Shown here one piece after another: positions 31,277 to 40,232 of a stretch of DNA of 42,952 nucleotides. This stretch comes from Gammaproteobacteria bacterium (GTDB lineage Bacteria; Pseudomonadota; Gammaproteobacteria; Steroidobacterales; Steroidobacteraceae), in assembly GCA_021773365.1 (NCBI GenBank), contig JAJFKF010000028.1, forward strand, positions 1-42,952, read 5' to 3'. The notes beneath the pieces are model-generated. The model ran no database searches. It was not told where the DNA came from and saw only the letters and a list, made by a program, of their open reading frames with translations. A program made the translations under genes and the position numbers. Positions within the stretch are counted from its first letter, which is position 1. Each line of letters opens with the position of its first letter.

Positions 31277-31567
31277 TCAGGTGGTTTCCGCCGGTGCCAG
31301 CGCTTCAATGCTGAGCGCGTGGATTTCGGCGGGCATCATGTATCCAAGGGCGGCATAGATGGAACGATGGCGGGTCAGCTGTGCCTGTCCGGCAAACTGC
31401 TCGGCCACGATGTGCACACGAAAATGGCCTGCGCCTGAGCGGGCGCCGGGATGACCCACGTGCAGGTGGCTTTCATCAATGACTTCAAGTTCGCGCGGGT
31501 GGAAGGTCTGATTCAGCGTGGCGCGGATGCGCGCCGGCCGTGAGATATCTGCAACCGCCTCGTTCAT
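31277..31567 (-). CDS. bolA: BolA family protein
   Basis: BolA proteins partner monothiol glutaredoxins in iron-sulfur trafficking and affect cell shape and stress responses. The 96-residue product shows the family core: [19 protein letters not shown] with conserved histidines, [21 protein letters not shown] and the terminal helix [11 protein letters not shown]. Its ATG overlaps the stop of yciI in a 4-base ATGA, so the genes are translationally coupled. Confidence 0.95.
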   Translation of the reverse strand: MNEAVADISRPARIRATLNQTFHPRELEVIDESHLHVGHPGARSGAGHFRVHIVAEQFAGQAQLTRHRSIYAALGYMMPAEIHALSIEALAPAETT

Positions 31568-31866
31568 GGCAGGACGCGCAGGAAGGGCCGCACATCCACG
31601 GACTTGAAGACGCCGGCAGTGACGTACGGGTCGGCCTCTGCCCAGGCCTGTGCGTCCTCCAGTGACGCGAACCGGGCCACCACCAGCGAACCGGTGAAGC
31701 CGGCAGGTCCCGGGTCGGGGCTGTCGATGGCTGGCAGCGGGCCGGCCAGCAGCAGGCGCCCTTCATCACGCAGCGCGTTGAGTCGCTCCAGATGAGCAGG
31801 GCGACTGGCGCGACGCCTGGGCAGGCTGTCGGGCGCTTCGGCGCCCAGGATCATGTAAGGATTCAT
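31564..31866 (-). CDS. yciI: YciI-like protein
   Basis: A 100-residue ferredoxin-like fold protein of the YciI family, recognised from the pattern [22 protein letters not shown] with a conserved histidine, and [22 protein letters not shown] near the end. The biochemical role of this family is not settled. The start at 31866 overlaps the yciB stop by 4 bases and the end overlaps the bolA start by 4 bases, so it is firmly embedded in the yciB-yciI-bolA unit. A longer open frame upstream is only yciB antiframe sequence. Confidence 0.92.
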   Translation of the reverse strand: MNPYMILGAEAPDSLPRRRASRPAHLERLNALRDEGRLLLAGPLPAIDSPDPGPAGFTGSLVVARFASLEDAQAWAEADPYVTAGVFKSVDVRPFLRVLP

Positions 31867-32420
31867 TGGTTGGTCTCTTTGGGCATCAGCCAGATCAATT
31901 GCGGCAGGATGAACAACAGGGTCAGCACGCTCAGGCCACCGACCTTGAAATACACCCAGGTCGACTCGCTGAAGTTCTGGGCCACATAGAGGTTGGCCCA
32001 ACCGGTGAGTGCAAAGAAGGCCACCCAGGCCAGGTTCAGGCGTCGCCACGTCGCGGGGCTGGCGCCAGTTTGCTGTGCGCCGCCGGCGTTCTCCAGCATG
32101 CTCTCAAGGAAGCGCTGGCTCAGTGGCTTGCGGCCCACAAACTGGCTGACCAGGAAGGCCGCGCCCAACAGCCACATCAACACCGAGGGCTTCCACTGGA
32201 TGAATACCGGGTCGTGGAAGACAAGTGTCGCCGTGCCAAGCAGCAGCACCAGCACGGCCGTTATCCAGTGCTGTGCCTTGACCTTGCGGAAACGCCACCA
32301 GTGCCAGCCGATCTGCAGCGCGCAGGCGACGATGAGCACGCCAGTGGCCACATAGATGCCGGCGAGCTTGTAGGCAACCAGGAACGCAAGGAGGGGAAGG
32401 AAATCGATCAGCGTTTGCAT
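31863..32420 (-). CDS. yciB: Inner membrane septation protein YciB (IspZ)
   Basis: A 185-residue protein with five to six predicted membrane helices and the family start [20 protein letters not shown]. Other conserved stretches are [12 protein letters not shown] and the WVYFKVGG segment. YciB interacts with division and elongation proteins and influences envelope synthesis in E. coli. It is first gene of the minus-strand group and divergent from trpS across a 171-base gap. Confidence 0.95.
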   Translation of the reverse strand: MQTLIDFLPLLAFLVAYKLAGIYVATGVLIVACALQIGWHWWRFRKVKAQHWITAVLVLLLGTATLVFHDPVFIQWKPSVLMWLLGAAFLVSQFVGRKPLSQRFLESMLENAGGAQQTGASPATWRRLNLAWVAFFALTGWANLYVAQNFSESTWVYFKVGGLSVLTLLFILPQLIWLMPKETNQ

Positions 32421-32473
32421 GGGCCGCGTATCTTATCGGAACCGCGGCAGGTTCCGGTACGGTTTTCACCCCG

Positions 32474-32479
32474 TATAAT
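32474..32479 (+). promoter_or_regulatory. Candidate trpS -10 and structured leader
   Basis: A perfect TATAAT lies 112 bases before the trpS start; the -35 is poor (TTCCGG at 16-base spacing). The leader contains an imperfect stem (CCTGCA at 32488-32493, TGCAGG at 32517-32522, enclosing the palindrome GTCCGGAC), then an AT-rich stretch (32539-32578) that stands out from its surroundings. No terminator or tryptophan-rich leader peptide was recognised. Confidence 0.5.
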
Positions 32480-32591
32480 CCCATCGTCCTGCAGCGGGCA
32501 GTTGTCCGGACGGCCATGCAGGCCGCGCCGGGCCCGGCATATTTAAATACAATAGATACAGTTACTTACGTTTTTTTGTTGAGGGGGATTC

Positions 32592-33806
32592 TTGGCCGGA
32601 CCACAATCGACCAAACGCGTCGTCTCGGGCATGCGGCCCACCGGCGCACTGCACCTGGGCAACTTTCATGGCGCGCTAAAGAACTGGGTGGAGCTGCAGT
32701 ACCAGTATGAGTGCTACTTTTTCATCGCCGACTGGCACGCGCTGACAACCGGTTACGAAGACCCGTCGAAGATCGCCGGGCACAGCATTGAGATGGCCAT
32801 CGACTGGCTGGCGGCCGGCGTCAATCCGGGCGTGGCCACGCTGTTCGTGCAATCGCGGGTGCCGGAACATGCCGAATTGCACCTGCTGCTGTCGATGATT
32901 ACACCATTGGGCTGGCTGGAGCGGGTGCCCACCTACAAGGATCAGCAGGAGCAGCTGAAGGATCAGGATCTGGCCACCTATGGTTTCCTGGGCTATCCGC
33001 TGCTGCAAAGCGCCGACATCCTGATCTACCGACCGGCTTTCGTGCCAGTGGGCGAGGATCAGGTGGCCCATGTGGAAATCACCCGTGAGGTGGCGCGACG
33101 GTTCAATCATCTCTATGGCCGCGAGCTGGATTTCGAACTGAAGGCCGAGAAGGCCGCCAGGAGCCTGGGGTCGCGCAATGCCGCGCTGTACCGTGACCAT
33201 CGGCGCAGGTACCAGGAAGCCGGTGACCGTGAGGCGCTGGAAAAGGCGCGCTCGCTGGTGCAGAACAACGCCCGGATTACTGTGGCAGACCGGGAGCGGT
33301 TGCTGGGGTATCTGGAGGGCACTGGCGTGACTATACTGCCCGAGCCTGATGTGCTGTTGACCGCCACGCCCAAGGTGCCAGGTCTGGATGGACGCAAGAT
33401 GTCCAAGTCCTACAACAACACCATCGGTCTGCGCGAAGACCCCGATGTGGTGACGAAGCGGCTCAAAGCCATGCAGACCGACCCGGCCCGCAAGCGCCGT
33501 TCCGATCCTGGAGATCCGGAGAAATGCCCGGTATGGGGACTGCACAAGATTTACTCCGACGAGCCCACCCGCAACTGGGTGCAGCAGGGTTGCCGCACCG
33601 CCGGCATTGGTTGCCTGGATTGCAAAAAACCACTGATCGACAGCGTGGTGGCTGAAATTTCCGCCATGCGCAAGCGAGCACAGGAATACCAGGACAATCC
33701 CGAGCTGGTTCGTGGCATCATTAACGAAGGCTGCGAGAAGGCGCGTGAGGTGACGCGACAAACGCTGCACGAGGTGCGCGAAGCCATGGGCCTGTCTTAC
33801 CGCTAG
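32592..33806 (+). CDS. trpS: Tryptophanyl-tRNA synthetase
   Basis: TrpS charges tRNA-Trp. The 404-residue class Ic synthetase has the HIGH-type motif GALHLGN (residues 18-24), the KMSKS motif in DGRKMSKSYNN (about 269-273), the conserved VPVGEDQVAHVE segment, and an insertion of about 60 residues before KMSKS, as in many Xanthomonas and Pseudomonas enzymes. The start is TTG at 32592, 5 bases after a GAGGGGG ribosome binding site; no ATG is closer. It heads a four-gene operon with scpA, scpB and an RluB-like gene. Confidence 0.95.
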   Translation: MAGPQSTKRVVSGMRPTGALHLGNFHGALKNWVELQYQYECYFFIADWHALTTGYEDPSKIAGHSIEMAIDWLAAGVNPGVATLFVQSRVPEHAELHLLLSMITPLGWLERVPTYKDQQEQLKDQDLATYGFLGYPLLQSADILIYRPAFVPVGEDQVAHVEITREVARRFNHLYGRELDFELKAEKAARSLGSRNAALYRDHRRRYQEAGDREALEKARSLVQNNARITVADRERLLGYLEGTGVTILPEPDVLLTATPKVPGLDGRKMSKSYNNTIGLREDPDVVTKRLKAMQTDPARKRRSDPGDPEKCPVWGLHKIYSDEPTRNWVQQGCRTAGIGCLDCKKPLIDSVVAEISAMRKRAQEYQDNPELVRGIINEGCEKAREVTRQTLHEVREAMGLSYR

Positions 33807-33814
33807 GACATTCG

Positions 33815-34711
33815 ATGAAGCCGGAACTCAAGCTGGTGGAAACATCATCCCCGCCCCCGCTGCCGGCCGATGCGCGCCCGCAGCAGGGCGAGATGCCCTT
33901 TGCCATGGTTGACGGAGAGCCGATTACCCAGATGCCACGGGATCTGTACATTCCACCGCAGGCGCTGGAGGTGTTTCTCGAGGCCTTCGAGGGACCGCTC
34001 GACCTGCTGCTGTACCTGATCCGTCGCCAGAATCTCGATGTGCTGGATATTCCCATCGCCGAGATCACCCGCCAGTACATGGAGTACATCGAGCTGATGA
34101 AGGACCTGGAGCTGGAACTGGCCGGCGAATACCTGCTGATGGCGGCCATGCTCGCGGAGATCAAGTCGCGCATGCTGCTGCCACGGGCAAAGAGCGAGGA
34201 GCAGGAAGAAGACGACCCGCGTGCCGAGCTGGTGCGCCGTCTGCAGGAATATGAACGTTTCAAGCAGGCCGCCACGGATCTGGACACGCTGCCGCGAATG
34301 GAGCGTGATGCCTGGCAGGGTCATGCGGAGCTGACCGAGCGCAAGGTGGTCAAGCTCGTACCCCAGGTCACGCTGCAGGAAATGCTGGTGGCCTTCAAGG
34401 ACGTTCTGGGCCGCTCGGCCATGTTTGCCCACCATCGGGTTCAGCGTGAGCGCCTGTCGGTGCGCCAGCGCATGTCCGATGTGCTTTCGCGGCTGCGCGA
34501 ATCGAGTTTTGTGGACTTTGTACAGCTGTTTGATGCGCAGGAAGGTCGCATGGGCGTGACGGTTACTTTCATCGCCATCCTGGAGTTGATGCGCGAAGGT
34601 CTGCTGGAGATCGTGCAGGCCGAACCTTATGCCCCCATCCATGTGCGCCCCGGGAGCGAACGTCCCGCGCTCACCGTTGTCGCCGAAGATTCCGAATCCC
34701 AATCCGTCTGA
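33815..34711 (+). CDS. scpA: Segregation and condensation protein A
   Basis: ScpA is the kleisin that bridges SMC heads together with ScpB. The 298-residue protein carries the diagnostic EAFEGPLDLLLYLIRRQNLDV-type segment at about 50-70 and the AGEYLLMAAMLAEIKSRMLLP helix that contacts SMC. A C-terminal winged helix (about 215-275) completes it. A proline-rich N-terminal extension of about 45 residues precedes the core. It starts 9 bases after trpS and ends 5 bases before scpB. Confidence 0.96.
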   Translation: MKPELKLVETSSPPPLPADARPQQGEMPFAMVDGEPITQMPRDLYIPPQALEVFLEAFEGPLDLLLYLIRRQNLDVLDIPIAEITRQYMEYIELMKDLELELAGEYLLMAAMLAEIKSRMLLPRAKSEEQEEDDPRAELVRRLQEYERFKQAATDLDTLPRMERDAWQGHAELTERKVVKLVPQVTLQEMLVAFKDVLGRSAMFAHHRVQRERLSVRQRMSDVLSRLRESSFVDFVQLFDAQEGRMGVTVTFIAILELMREGLLEIVQAEPYAPIHVRPGSERPALTVVAEDSESQSV

Positions 34712-34716
34712 GTGCA

Positions 34717-35505
34717 ATGGACGAACACTACCTGAAGAATGTTGTTGAGGCGGCCCTGCTGGCTGCCGGCAGGCCCATGAATGTCGAGCAGCTGCGTGAG
34801 CTGTTCGAGGAGCGTGATCGGCCCGAGGCAGAGGCGGTGCGCGAGGCGCTTGCTGCCCTGGTGACGGACTACACCGGGCGTGGCATCGAACTGCGGGAGA
34901 TATCCAGCGGTTTTCGCATCCAGGTGCGTGCCGGAGTCGGTGATACGGTCTCGCGACTATGGCAGGAGCGGCCGGCGCGTTATTCGCGCGCCTTGCTGGA
35001 AACTCTGGCCCTGGTGGCCTATCGCCAGCCGATTACCCGCGGGGAAATCGAGGAAATTCGCGGTGTGGGTATCAACCAGAACATTCTGCGCACACTGTTC
35101 GAGCGCAACTGGATTCGGGTGGTTGGGCATCGCCAGGTGCCGGGTCATCCGGAGCTGCTCGGCACCACGCGTGAGTTCCTCGACTACTTCAATCTCAAGA
35201 GTCTTGAACAATTACCCACTCTGGCTGCGCTGCGTGACATGGATAATGTAGGCGTGCAACTGGAATTGCCCGGCGACGATTCGCCGGCAGATGGGCAGAA
35301 CAATCCGCCGGAGTCCCCACCACCGGTCGCAGAAGCCGGTGGAGTGGAATCGTCCGCAGCGGCTGGTGATGCATCATCTGAGCCTGAGGCGCAGGACCCG
35401 GATCAGAACCCGGAGTCGCCAGGAGAGGATGATGACGGCGCCGATGCGGAGCACACGCCCGAGGCCCTGCTCACGCGCGGCCTGACGGCGCGCGGCAGCG
35501 AGTGA
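34717..35505 (+). CDS. scpB: Segregation and condensation protein B
   Basis: ScpB is the KITE subunit that dimerises on ScpA in the SMC ring. The 262-residue product has two winged-helix domains (about 1-165), including VEAALLAAGRPMNVEQL, LETLALVAYRQPITRGEIE and IRVVGHRQVPGHPELLGTT. A low-complexity acidic Pro/Glu/Asp tail of about 70 residues follows. Its TGA stop overlaps the GTG start of the next gene, so the two are coupled. Confidence 0.96.
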   Translation: MDEHYLKNVVEAALLAAGRPMNVEQLRELFEERDRPEAEAVREALAALVTDYTGRGIELREISSGFRIQVRAGVGDTVSRLWQERPARYSRALLETLALVAYRQPITRGEIEEIRGVGINQNILRTLFERNWIRVVGHRQVPGHPELLGTTREFLDYFNLKSLEQLPTLAALRDMDNVGVQLELPGDDSPADGQNNPPESPPPVAEAGGVESSAAAGDASSEPEAQDPDQNPESPGEDDDGADAEHTPEALLTRGLTARGSE

Positions 35506-36356
35506 CCGAGAGAATCCAGAAAGCGCTGGCGCAGGCTGGCGTCGGCTCCCGCCGCCAGGTTGAGCTGTGGATCCGCGAAGGGCGGTTGAGCGTCAATGGC
35601 GAGAAAGCGATGCCGGGAACCCGCGTGGGTCCGGGCGACAGACTTTCGCTTGATGGGCGTCCGGTGCGAATGCAGCTTACATCCTCTCCCCAGACCGTTG
35701 CCTACCATCGTCCGCAGAAAAACGCGCCCCGCTCTGGCGAAGCCGCGGGCATGGAAATGCCGGCGCAGCTCGCCAGCATTTCCCGCCAGCGCTGGGTTGC
35801 CATCAGTCCATTGCCACCCGGCGACGGCGGGCTGGAGCTGCTGACCACCGACGGCAACCTCTCCTACGCCCTTACACGTCGTTTCAGCGAGCTGCATATG
35901 GAGTTTGCCCTGCGCCTGCTGGGTGATCCGCGGCTCGATCAGCTGGAGCGCATGAAGGCCGGAACGGTGGATGAGGGCCCGGCACTGCGGATTGCGTCAC
36001 TGGAACTGGAAGGCGGGGAGGGCGCCAACCGCTGGTTCAGGTTGAGCGCACAGGGCGTGGGCGGACGGGATGTGCGTCGCCTGTGTGAGGCGGCAGGACT
36101 GAAGCTCAATCGCCTGATTCGCGTCGCGCTGGGTCCGGTGAAGATGGATCGCCACCTGTCGCGCGGTCGTACGCTGGCGCTGGAGCCGCTGCAGATCGAG
36201 GAACTGTATGCGCTGGCCGGCTTGAGCGTACCGGAGTCGCAATCGGCGCCGCCGGCCGGCCGGAGTGGTGGCAAGCGGCGCGGTCAACCGGGTGGTAAGC
36301 CCAGGCGCGCCACTCGCAAAGCAGGATCTACTGGCAGTCGAAACGCTCGCCGCTGA
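35502..36356 (+). CDS. RluB/RsuA-family pseudouridine synthase homologue lacking the catalytic aspartate
   Basis: The 284-residue protein keeps the RluB layout and operon position after scpB. It has an N-terminal S4 RNA-binding domain (about 1-55, LAQAGVGSRRQVELWI), a synthase-like domain (about 60-235) with LLTTDG, GGEGANRWF and RLIRVALGPV, and a basic Arg/Gly/Lys tail. The catalytic motif is normally GRLDxxTSGLLL; here it reads SPLPPGDGGLEL (102-113), with proline at position 105 where the aspartate nucleophile should be. The HKPxG and RNREVRR motifs are also degraded (YHRPQ, GGRDVRR). The frame is open, so this is probably a non-catalytic RNA-binding protein or a pseudoenzyme rather than recent debris. 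It starts at GTG. Confidence 0.85.
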   Translation: MTERIQKALAQAGVGSRRQVELWIREGRLSVNGEKAMPGTRVGPGDRLSLDGRPVRMQLTSSPQTVAYHRPQKNAPRSGEAAGMEMPAQLASISRQRWVAISPLPPGDGGLELLTTDGNLSYALTRRFSELHMEFALRLLGDPRLDQLERMKAGTVDEGPALRIASLELEGGEGANRWFRLSAQGVGGRDVRRLCEAAGLKLNRLIRVALGPVKMDRHLSRGRTLALEPLQIEELYALAGLSVPESQSAPPAGRSGGKRRGQPGGKPRRATRKAGSTGSRNARR

Positions 36357-37083
36357 CGCCTCTGCTGGCCGGACCGAGCAGGTACAGATAGGGCGCTACC
36401 AGCGTGGCTGGATCGGCCAGCCGGCTGCGGTCCTCGGCTGGATAGGCCTCCAGGCGCATGGCCGTGCGGGTGGCGCCGGGATTGATGCTGTTGACCCGTA
36501 TGGCGCTGCCCCGGGTTTCATCCGCCAGTACCTCGGACAGGCCTTCCACCGCGAACTTGGATACGGCGTATGCGCCCCACAGAGCCCGACCCTGGCGGCC
36601 GACGCCGCTGGAAGTGAAGACGACAGAGGCATCCTGTGACTTGCGCAGCAGGGGCAGACACACCTGCGTAAGGGCGAATGCGGCGGTGACGTTTACGTGC
36701 ATGACGCGGCACCAGGTGGGCACGTCATAGTGATCGATGGGGCTGAGCTGGCCGAGTATGCCGGCGTTGTGCAACAGGCCATCCAGGCGGCCGTAGGTTG
36801 TGGCAATGGCCTGTGCGGTGCGGTCGTAGTCGTCCGCAAGCGCTTTTTCAAGGTTCAGCGGTGCAATGCCCGGCTGTGGCCCGCCGGCTGCGAGGATGTC
36901 ATCGTGGGTCTTTTCGAGACGGCGCACCGTGCGGCCGCTGAGGATGACCGTGGCGCCATGGGAGGCCAATGCCAGCGATACAGCCCGGCCGATGCCGTTG
37001 CCGGCACCAGTGACCAGGATAACGCGGTCATGCAATTCGTCGGAAGCGGCCCGATGGGAGCGGGCGACTGAGGAAGTCGGCAT
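36328..37083 (-). CDS. yciK: Short-chain dehydrogenase/reductase, YciK-like
   Basis: A 251-residue NAD(P)-dependent SDR with cofactor motif TGAGNGIG (25-32), NAG (106-108) and the catalytic set S159, Y172 and K176 in YAVSK. It is close to E. coli YciK, an uncharacterised oxidoreductase, and lies near gph and ubiG as expected for this group in gammaproteobacteria. Its 3' end overlaps the convergent RluB-like gene by 29 bases. The physiological substrate is unknown. Confidence 0.9.
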   Translation of the reverse strand: MPTSSVARSHRAASDELHDRVILVTGAGNGIGRAVSLALASHGATVILSGRTVRRLEKTHDDILAAGGPQPGIAPLNLEKALADDYDRTAQAIATTYGRLDGLLHNAGILGQLSPIDHYDVPTWCRVMHVNVTAAFALTQVCLPLLRKSQDASVVFTSSGVGRQGRALWGAYAVSKFAVEGLSEVLADETRGSAIRVNSINPGATRTAMRLEAYPAEDRSRLADPATLVAPYLYLLGPASRGVSGERFDCQ

Positions 37084-37105
37084 GAGTCATCGGACAAGCA
37101 AACAA

Positions 37106-37127
37106 GCGGGTTGCCGGAGCAACCCGC
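37106..37127 (-). terminator. Terminator of the RRM-protein gene
   Basis: GCGGGTTGC (37106-37114) and GCAACCCGC (37119-37127) form a perfect nine-pair stem with a four-base loop. On the minus strand it is followed by a T-rich stretch (TTGTTTGCTTGTC). It lies between the RRM gene and the downstream SDR start at 37083. Confidence 0.75.
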
Positions 37128-37167
37128 CCATGGACCCGGATCATCCGGGCCGGTCAACGGTTGTCGG

Positions 37168-37482
37168 CTACCAGCGGTTGCCGCCGCCGCCGCCACCGCC
37201 GCCACGGTAGCCGCCACGGCCACCGCCGCCGCCGCCGCGGGGCTTATCCTGCGCTTCATTGACGCGCAGCGGACGGCCTTCCATCGAATGACCGTTCAGA
37301 GCCTGGATGGCGCGACTGGCGTCAGCCTGGGACATTTCAACAAATCCGAAACCCCGAGGGCGGCCGGTATCCCGGTCGGTGGGCAGGGATACCGATTCAA
37401 CCGTGCCGTGCTGCGAAAACAGCGTCCGTACGGCTTCTTCGTCCGCGGTAAACGGCAGGTTGCCTACATAAATCTTGGCCAT
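37168..37482 (-). CDS. Glycine-rich RNA-binding protein with one RRM
   Basis: A 104-residue protein made of one RNA recognition motif (RNP2 IYVGNL at 4-9; RNP1 RGFGFVEM at about 43-50) and a C-terminal tail of glycine runs with arginines and one tyrosine. It resembles the small cold-inducible Rbp proteins of cyanobacteria and proteobacteria, thought to act as RNA chaperones. The start at 37482 is preceded by TAGGA. It is probably monocistronic with the terminator at 37106-37127. Confidence 0.93.
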   Translation of the reverse strand: MAKIYVGNLPFTADEEAVRTLFSQHGTVESVSLPTDRDTGRPRGFGFVEMSQADASRAIQALNGHSMEGRPLRVNEAQDKPRGGGGGGRGGYRGGGGGGGGNRW

Positions 37483-37554
37483 GGTCCTAAAATCTCCAAA
37501 TGCCCCCTAGGGCAGGAGCCGGCAGTCTAGCAGGGAAATTACAGAGTAGTGACT

Positions 37555-38793
37555 TTATTTCTGGGGATTTTCAGGCTTTTCATCTGTGGGGGGGAGCTTT
37601 TCCCCCTCATCGCCGCCGGACAGCGTCGTCTGACGGGCCAGTTTGTCCACTTGATCCAGCGTGTCCAGTTCACGATCAGGCTTCAGACCCAGTTCGCTGA
37701 AGCGCCGTGCGGCCGGCATGACCTGCCGCTCCAGCGAGCCCACGGCGCTGTTGTAGGCGTCGACCCCGCTACCCAGTGCGCGGCCCAGCTTCGCCATATG
37801 GTTGCCAAAGGTGGACAGACGACGGTGAATTTCCACGCCCAGGTCACGGATGGTGGCCGCGTTCTGCGCCAGCGCCAGCTGGCGCCAGCCGTAGGCGATG
37901 GCCTTGAGCATGGCGATGAAGCTGGTGGGCGTGGCCAGGATTACGTTCTGGCGGATGGCCTCATCGAGCAGCGCGGGACGCTCGTTCAGGGCTGCGGCCA
38001 GGAACTGGTCGCCGGGAATAAACAGAATGACGAAATCCGGGCTGCGCTCGAACTGTGCCCAGTAGGCCTTGGCTGCAAGTTTGCGTACCTGTTCGGCGAC
38101 GATCTGGCCGTGACGGCGCAGTGCCGTGGCACGAACCTCGTCATTGGGAGCATCCACCGCTTCCAGGTAGGCGTCGAGGGGAGTTTTGACATCCACCACC
38201 AGGTCCCGGCCGTCGGGCATGTGGATCACCATGTCGGGGCGCAGCGCACCCTCGTCAGTGGCGGTGTGCATCTGTTCGGTGAAGTCGCAGTGCGGAGTCA
38301 TGCCAGCCAGCTCTACCAGCCGTTTCAAGGACAGTTCGCCCCACTGGCCGCGCACCTCAGGTCGCCGCAGGGCATTTACCAGGTTGCGCGTTTCCCGCTG
38401 CAGGGCTGACTGGCTCTGCGCCACTCCTTCCAGGTGGGTCTTCAGCGTCACAAAGGCATCGCGGCGCTCGCGTTCGATCAGCCCGATCTGCGTCTCGGTT
38501 TTCTTCAGCGCCTCCTGGATGGGTCTGACCAGCGATTCAATGGCCTGCTCGCGCTCCTTCAGGGAGTGGGCGGCCTGCAGGTTTTGCTGCCCGAGGTGTT
38601 CGCGCGCCATCCTCAGGAAGACCTCGCTGTTATTGCGCAGGCTGGCGTCCGTGAGTTCGTTGAGCGTGATTTTCAATCGCCGGCCATGTACGGCGGCTAC
38701 CAGCCAGCCCAGCGTCCAGCCAATCCCGACGCCGATCAGGATGCCGCAAAACAGCCACAGCCAGGTCGGCATCAGTGGCTCCTGTCCAGCCAT
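37555..38793 (-). CDS. rmuC: DNA recombination protein RmuC
   Basis: RmuC-family proteins limit inversions at short inverted repeats, and contain a nuclease-like fold. The 412-residue product has an N-terminal membrane helix (about 11-31), a coiled coil (about 40-145, Leu/Glu/Gln-rich), the RmuC domain (about 150-350: RGQWGELSLKRLVELAGM, PDMVIHMPDGRDLVVDVKTPLDAY, FVILFIPGDQFLAAA) and a polar C-terminal tail. The first ATG (38793) overlaps gph by 22 bases; a second at 38772 would remove seven residues. The role is interesting given the inverted repeats in this window, but any link is speculative. Confidence 0.93.
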   Translation of the reverse strand: MAGQEPLMPTWLWLFCGILIGVGIGWTLGWLVAAVHGRRLKITLNELTDASLRNNSEVFLRMAREHLGQQNLQAAHSLKEREQAIESLVRPIQEALKKTETQIGLIERERRDAFVTLKTHLEGVAQSQSALQRETRNLVNALRRPEVRGQWGELSLKRLVELAGMTPHCDFTEQMHTATDEGALRPDMVIHMPDGRDLVVDVKTPLDAYLEAVDAPNDEVRATALRRHGQIVAEQVRKLAAKAYWAQFERSPDFVILFIPGDQFLAAALNERPALLDEAIRQNVILATPTSFIAMLKAIAYGWRQLALAQNAATIRDLGVEIHRRLSTFGNHMAKLGRALGSGVDAYNSAVGSLERQVMPAARRFSELGLKPDRELDTLDQVDKLARQTTLSGGDEGEKLPPTDEKPENPQK

Positions 38794-39431
38794 TGCAGCA
38801 GGTCCGCGGGCTCACCGATCAGCCCGTCGGGCTGCCATTGGCGAACGTCCTCCCCTGCGGTGAGGTAGCCGAAGGTGGCCACCAGAACCGGCATGCCTGC
38901 GGCCTGGGCCGCCTCCACATCTCGCCGGGCGTCGCCCACGTATAGGCAGGTCGCCGGCTCCAGATCCATCAGCTTCGCAGCATGCAGCAATTGCGCGGGG
39001 TGCGGTTTGCGCTGGGGCAGGGTGTCGCCACTGATGACGCACGCGCAGCGTCGATCCAGATCGAGCTGGCGTAACAGCGGGTCGGTCAAAAAAGCGGGCT
39101 TATTTGTAACTACGCCCCATTTCAGGCCGCGGGCATCCAGTTCATCCAGCACGGTATCAAAACCGTCAAAAGGGCGGGTATGCACTGCCAGTGCTGCGCC
39201 ATACAGTTGCAGAAAGCGCTGGCGCAGCACCTCGAACCGGTCGGCGCCGACCTGCGAGAACCCCAGTTCCACCACCGCGGCAGAACCGTTGGAGACCTGC
39301 GGTCGGATGTGTGCGTAGTCCAGCGGTTGCAAGCCTTGTTCGGTCCTGAGGGCGTTGAGCGCTGCCGCCAGGTCGGGCGCCGTGTCGAGCAGCGTGCCGT
39401 CGAGATCAAACAGAACCGCACGCGGGTTCAT
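38772..39431 (-). CDS. gph: Phosphoglycolate phosphatase
   Basis: A HAD-superfamily phosphatase of 219 residues that removes phosphate from 2-phosphoglycolate, formed in DNA 3'-end repair. HAD motif I is FDLDGTLLD with the nucleophile D9 and acid D11. Motif II is VVTNK, motif III is the lysine in QRKPHP, and motif IV is YVGDARRD. Its start overlaps the end of ubiG by 4 bases and its end overlaps rmuC, so ubiG-gph-rmuC are likely co-transcribed. Related sugar-phosphate phosphatases cannot be fully excluded. Confidence 0.92.
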   Translation of the reverse strand: MNPRAVLFDLDGTLLDTAPDLAAALNALRTEQGLQPLDYAHIRPQVSNGSAAVVELGFSQVGADRFEVLRQRFLQLYGAALAVHTRPFDGFDTVLDELDARGLKWGVVTNKPAFLTDPLLRQLDLDRRCACVISGDTLPQRKPHPAQLLHAAKLMDLEPATCLYVGDARRDVEAAQAAGMPVLVATFGYLTAGEDVRQWQPDGLIGEPADLLQWLDRSH

Positions 39432-40147
39432 GCGCTGGCAGGACGGGTGAAGCGCGCAAGGTAGTTCACCGACGGGTCGGTACCAAGGCTGAAGCGGCGG
39501 TCCAGCGGGTGATACTCGATTCCAGCCACAGTCTGTGTGTGCAGGCCGGCCGCGCGCGCCCAGGAGGCCAACTCCGCTGGACGGATAAAGCGTTCATACT
39601 CGTGTGTGCCTTTTGGCAGCATGCGCATCAGGTACTCCGCGCCAACGATGGCCAACAGGAAGGCCTTGAGGTTGCGGTTGATAGTGGAGACATAGACGTG
39701 GCCGCCCGGCCTGACCATCCGCGCCAGTGCCGTCACGATCTGCGCGGGTTCGGGAACATGCTCGAGCATTTCCATGCAGGTGACGACGTCGAAGGTCGCG
39801 GGGGATTGCTGTGCCAGTTCTTCAGCGGCGCACAGCTGGTACTGGACCTGTACGCCGGTTTCCAGGGCATGCAGTTCAGCGACTTGCAGTGCCGCCGGGG
39901 CCATGTCGATACCCAATACCCGGGCGCCGCGCCGGGCCATGGACTCCGCAAGGATGCCGCCACCGCATCCCACGTCCGCCACCGCCAGACCCTCGAGCGG
40001 TGAATACCTTTCGATAAAGCCCAGCCGCAGCGGGTTCAGCTCGTGCAAAGGTTTGAATTCGCCGTTCGGATCCCACCAGCGCTGCGCCAGCGCCTCGAAT
40101 TTGGCGATTTCCGCCTGGTCGACATTGCCGGCCTGTACATGCGGCAT
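39428..40147 (-). CDS. ubiG: Ubiquinone biosynthesis O-methyltransferase UbiG
   Basis: UbiG carries out both O-methylations of ubiquinone synthesis. The 239-residue product has SAM motif I VADVGCGGG (56-64), the family stretch AQRWWDPNGEFKPLHELNPLR, MEMLEHVPEP, and STINRNLKAFLLAIVGAEY, typical of UbiG. I choose ATG at 40147, because AGGGGGA stands at correct spacing before it and homologues begin near VDQAEIAKFE. A further ATG at 40171 would add eight residues. It diverges from gyrA. Confidence 0.95.
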   Translation of the reverse strand: MPHVQAGNVDQAEIAKFEALAQRWWDPNGEFKPLHELNPLRLGFIERYSPLEGLAVADVGCGGGILAESMARRGARVLGIDMAPAALQVAELHALETGVQVQYQLCAAEELAQQSPATFDVVTCMEMLEHVPEPAQIVTALARMVRPGGHVYVSTINRNLKAFLLAIVGAEYLMRMLPKGTHEYERFIRPAELASWARAAGLHTQTVAGIEYHPLDRRFSLGTDPSVNYLARFTRPASA

Positions 40148-40232
40148 GAAAGTCCCCCTTCCAAGGTGCACGTAGTATACCCGCGCTGTGCTAACATTCG
40201 CGGCTTCGACAACAATTCATTCAACCTGATTC

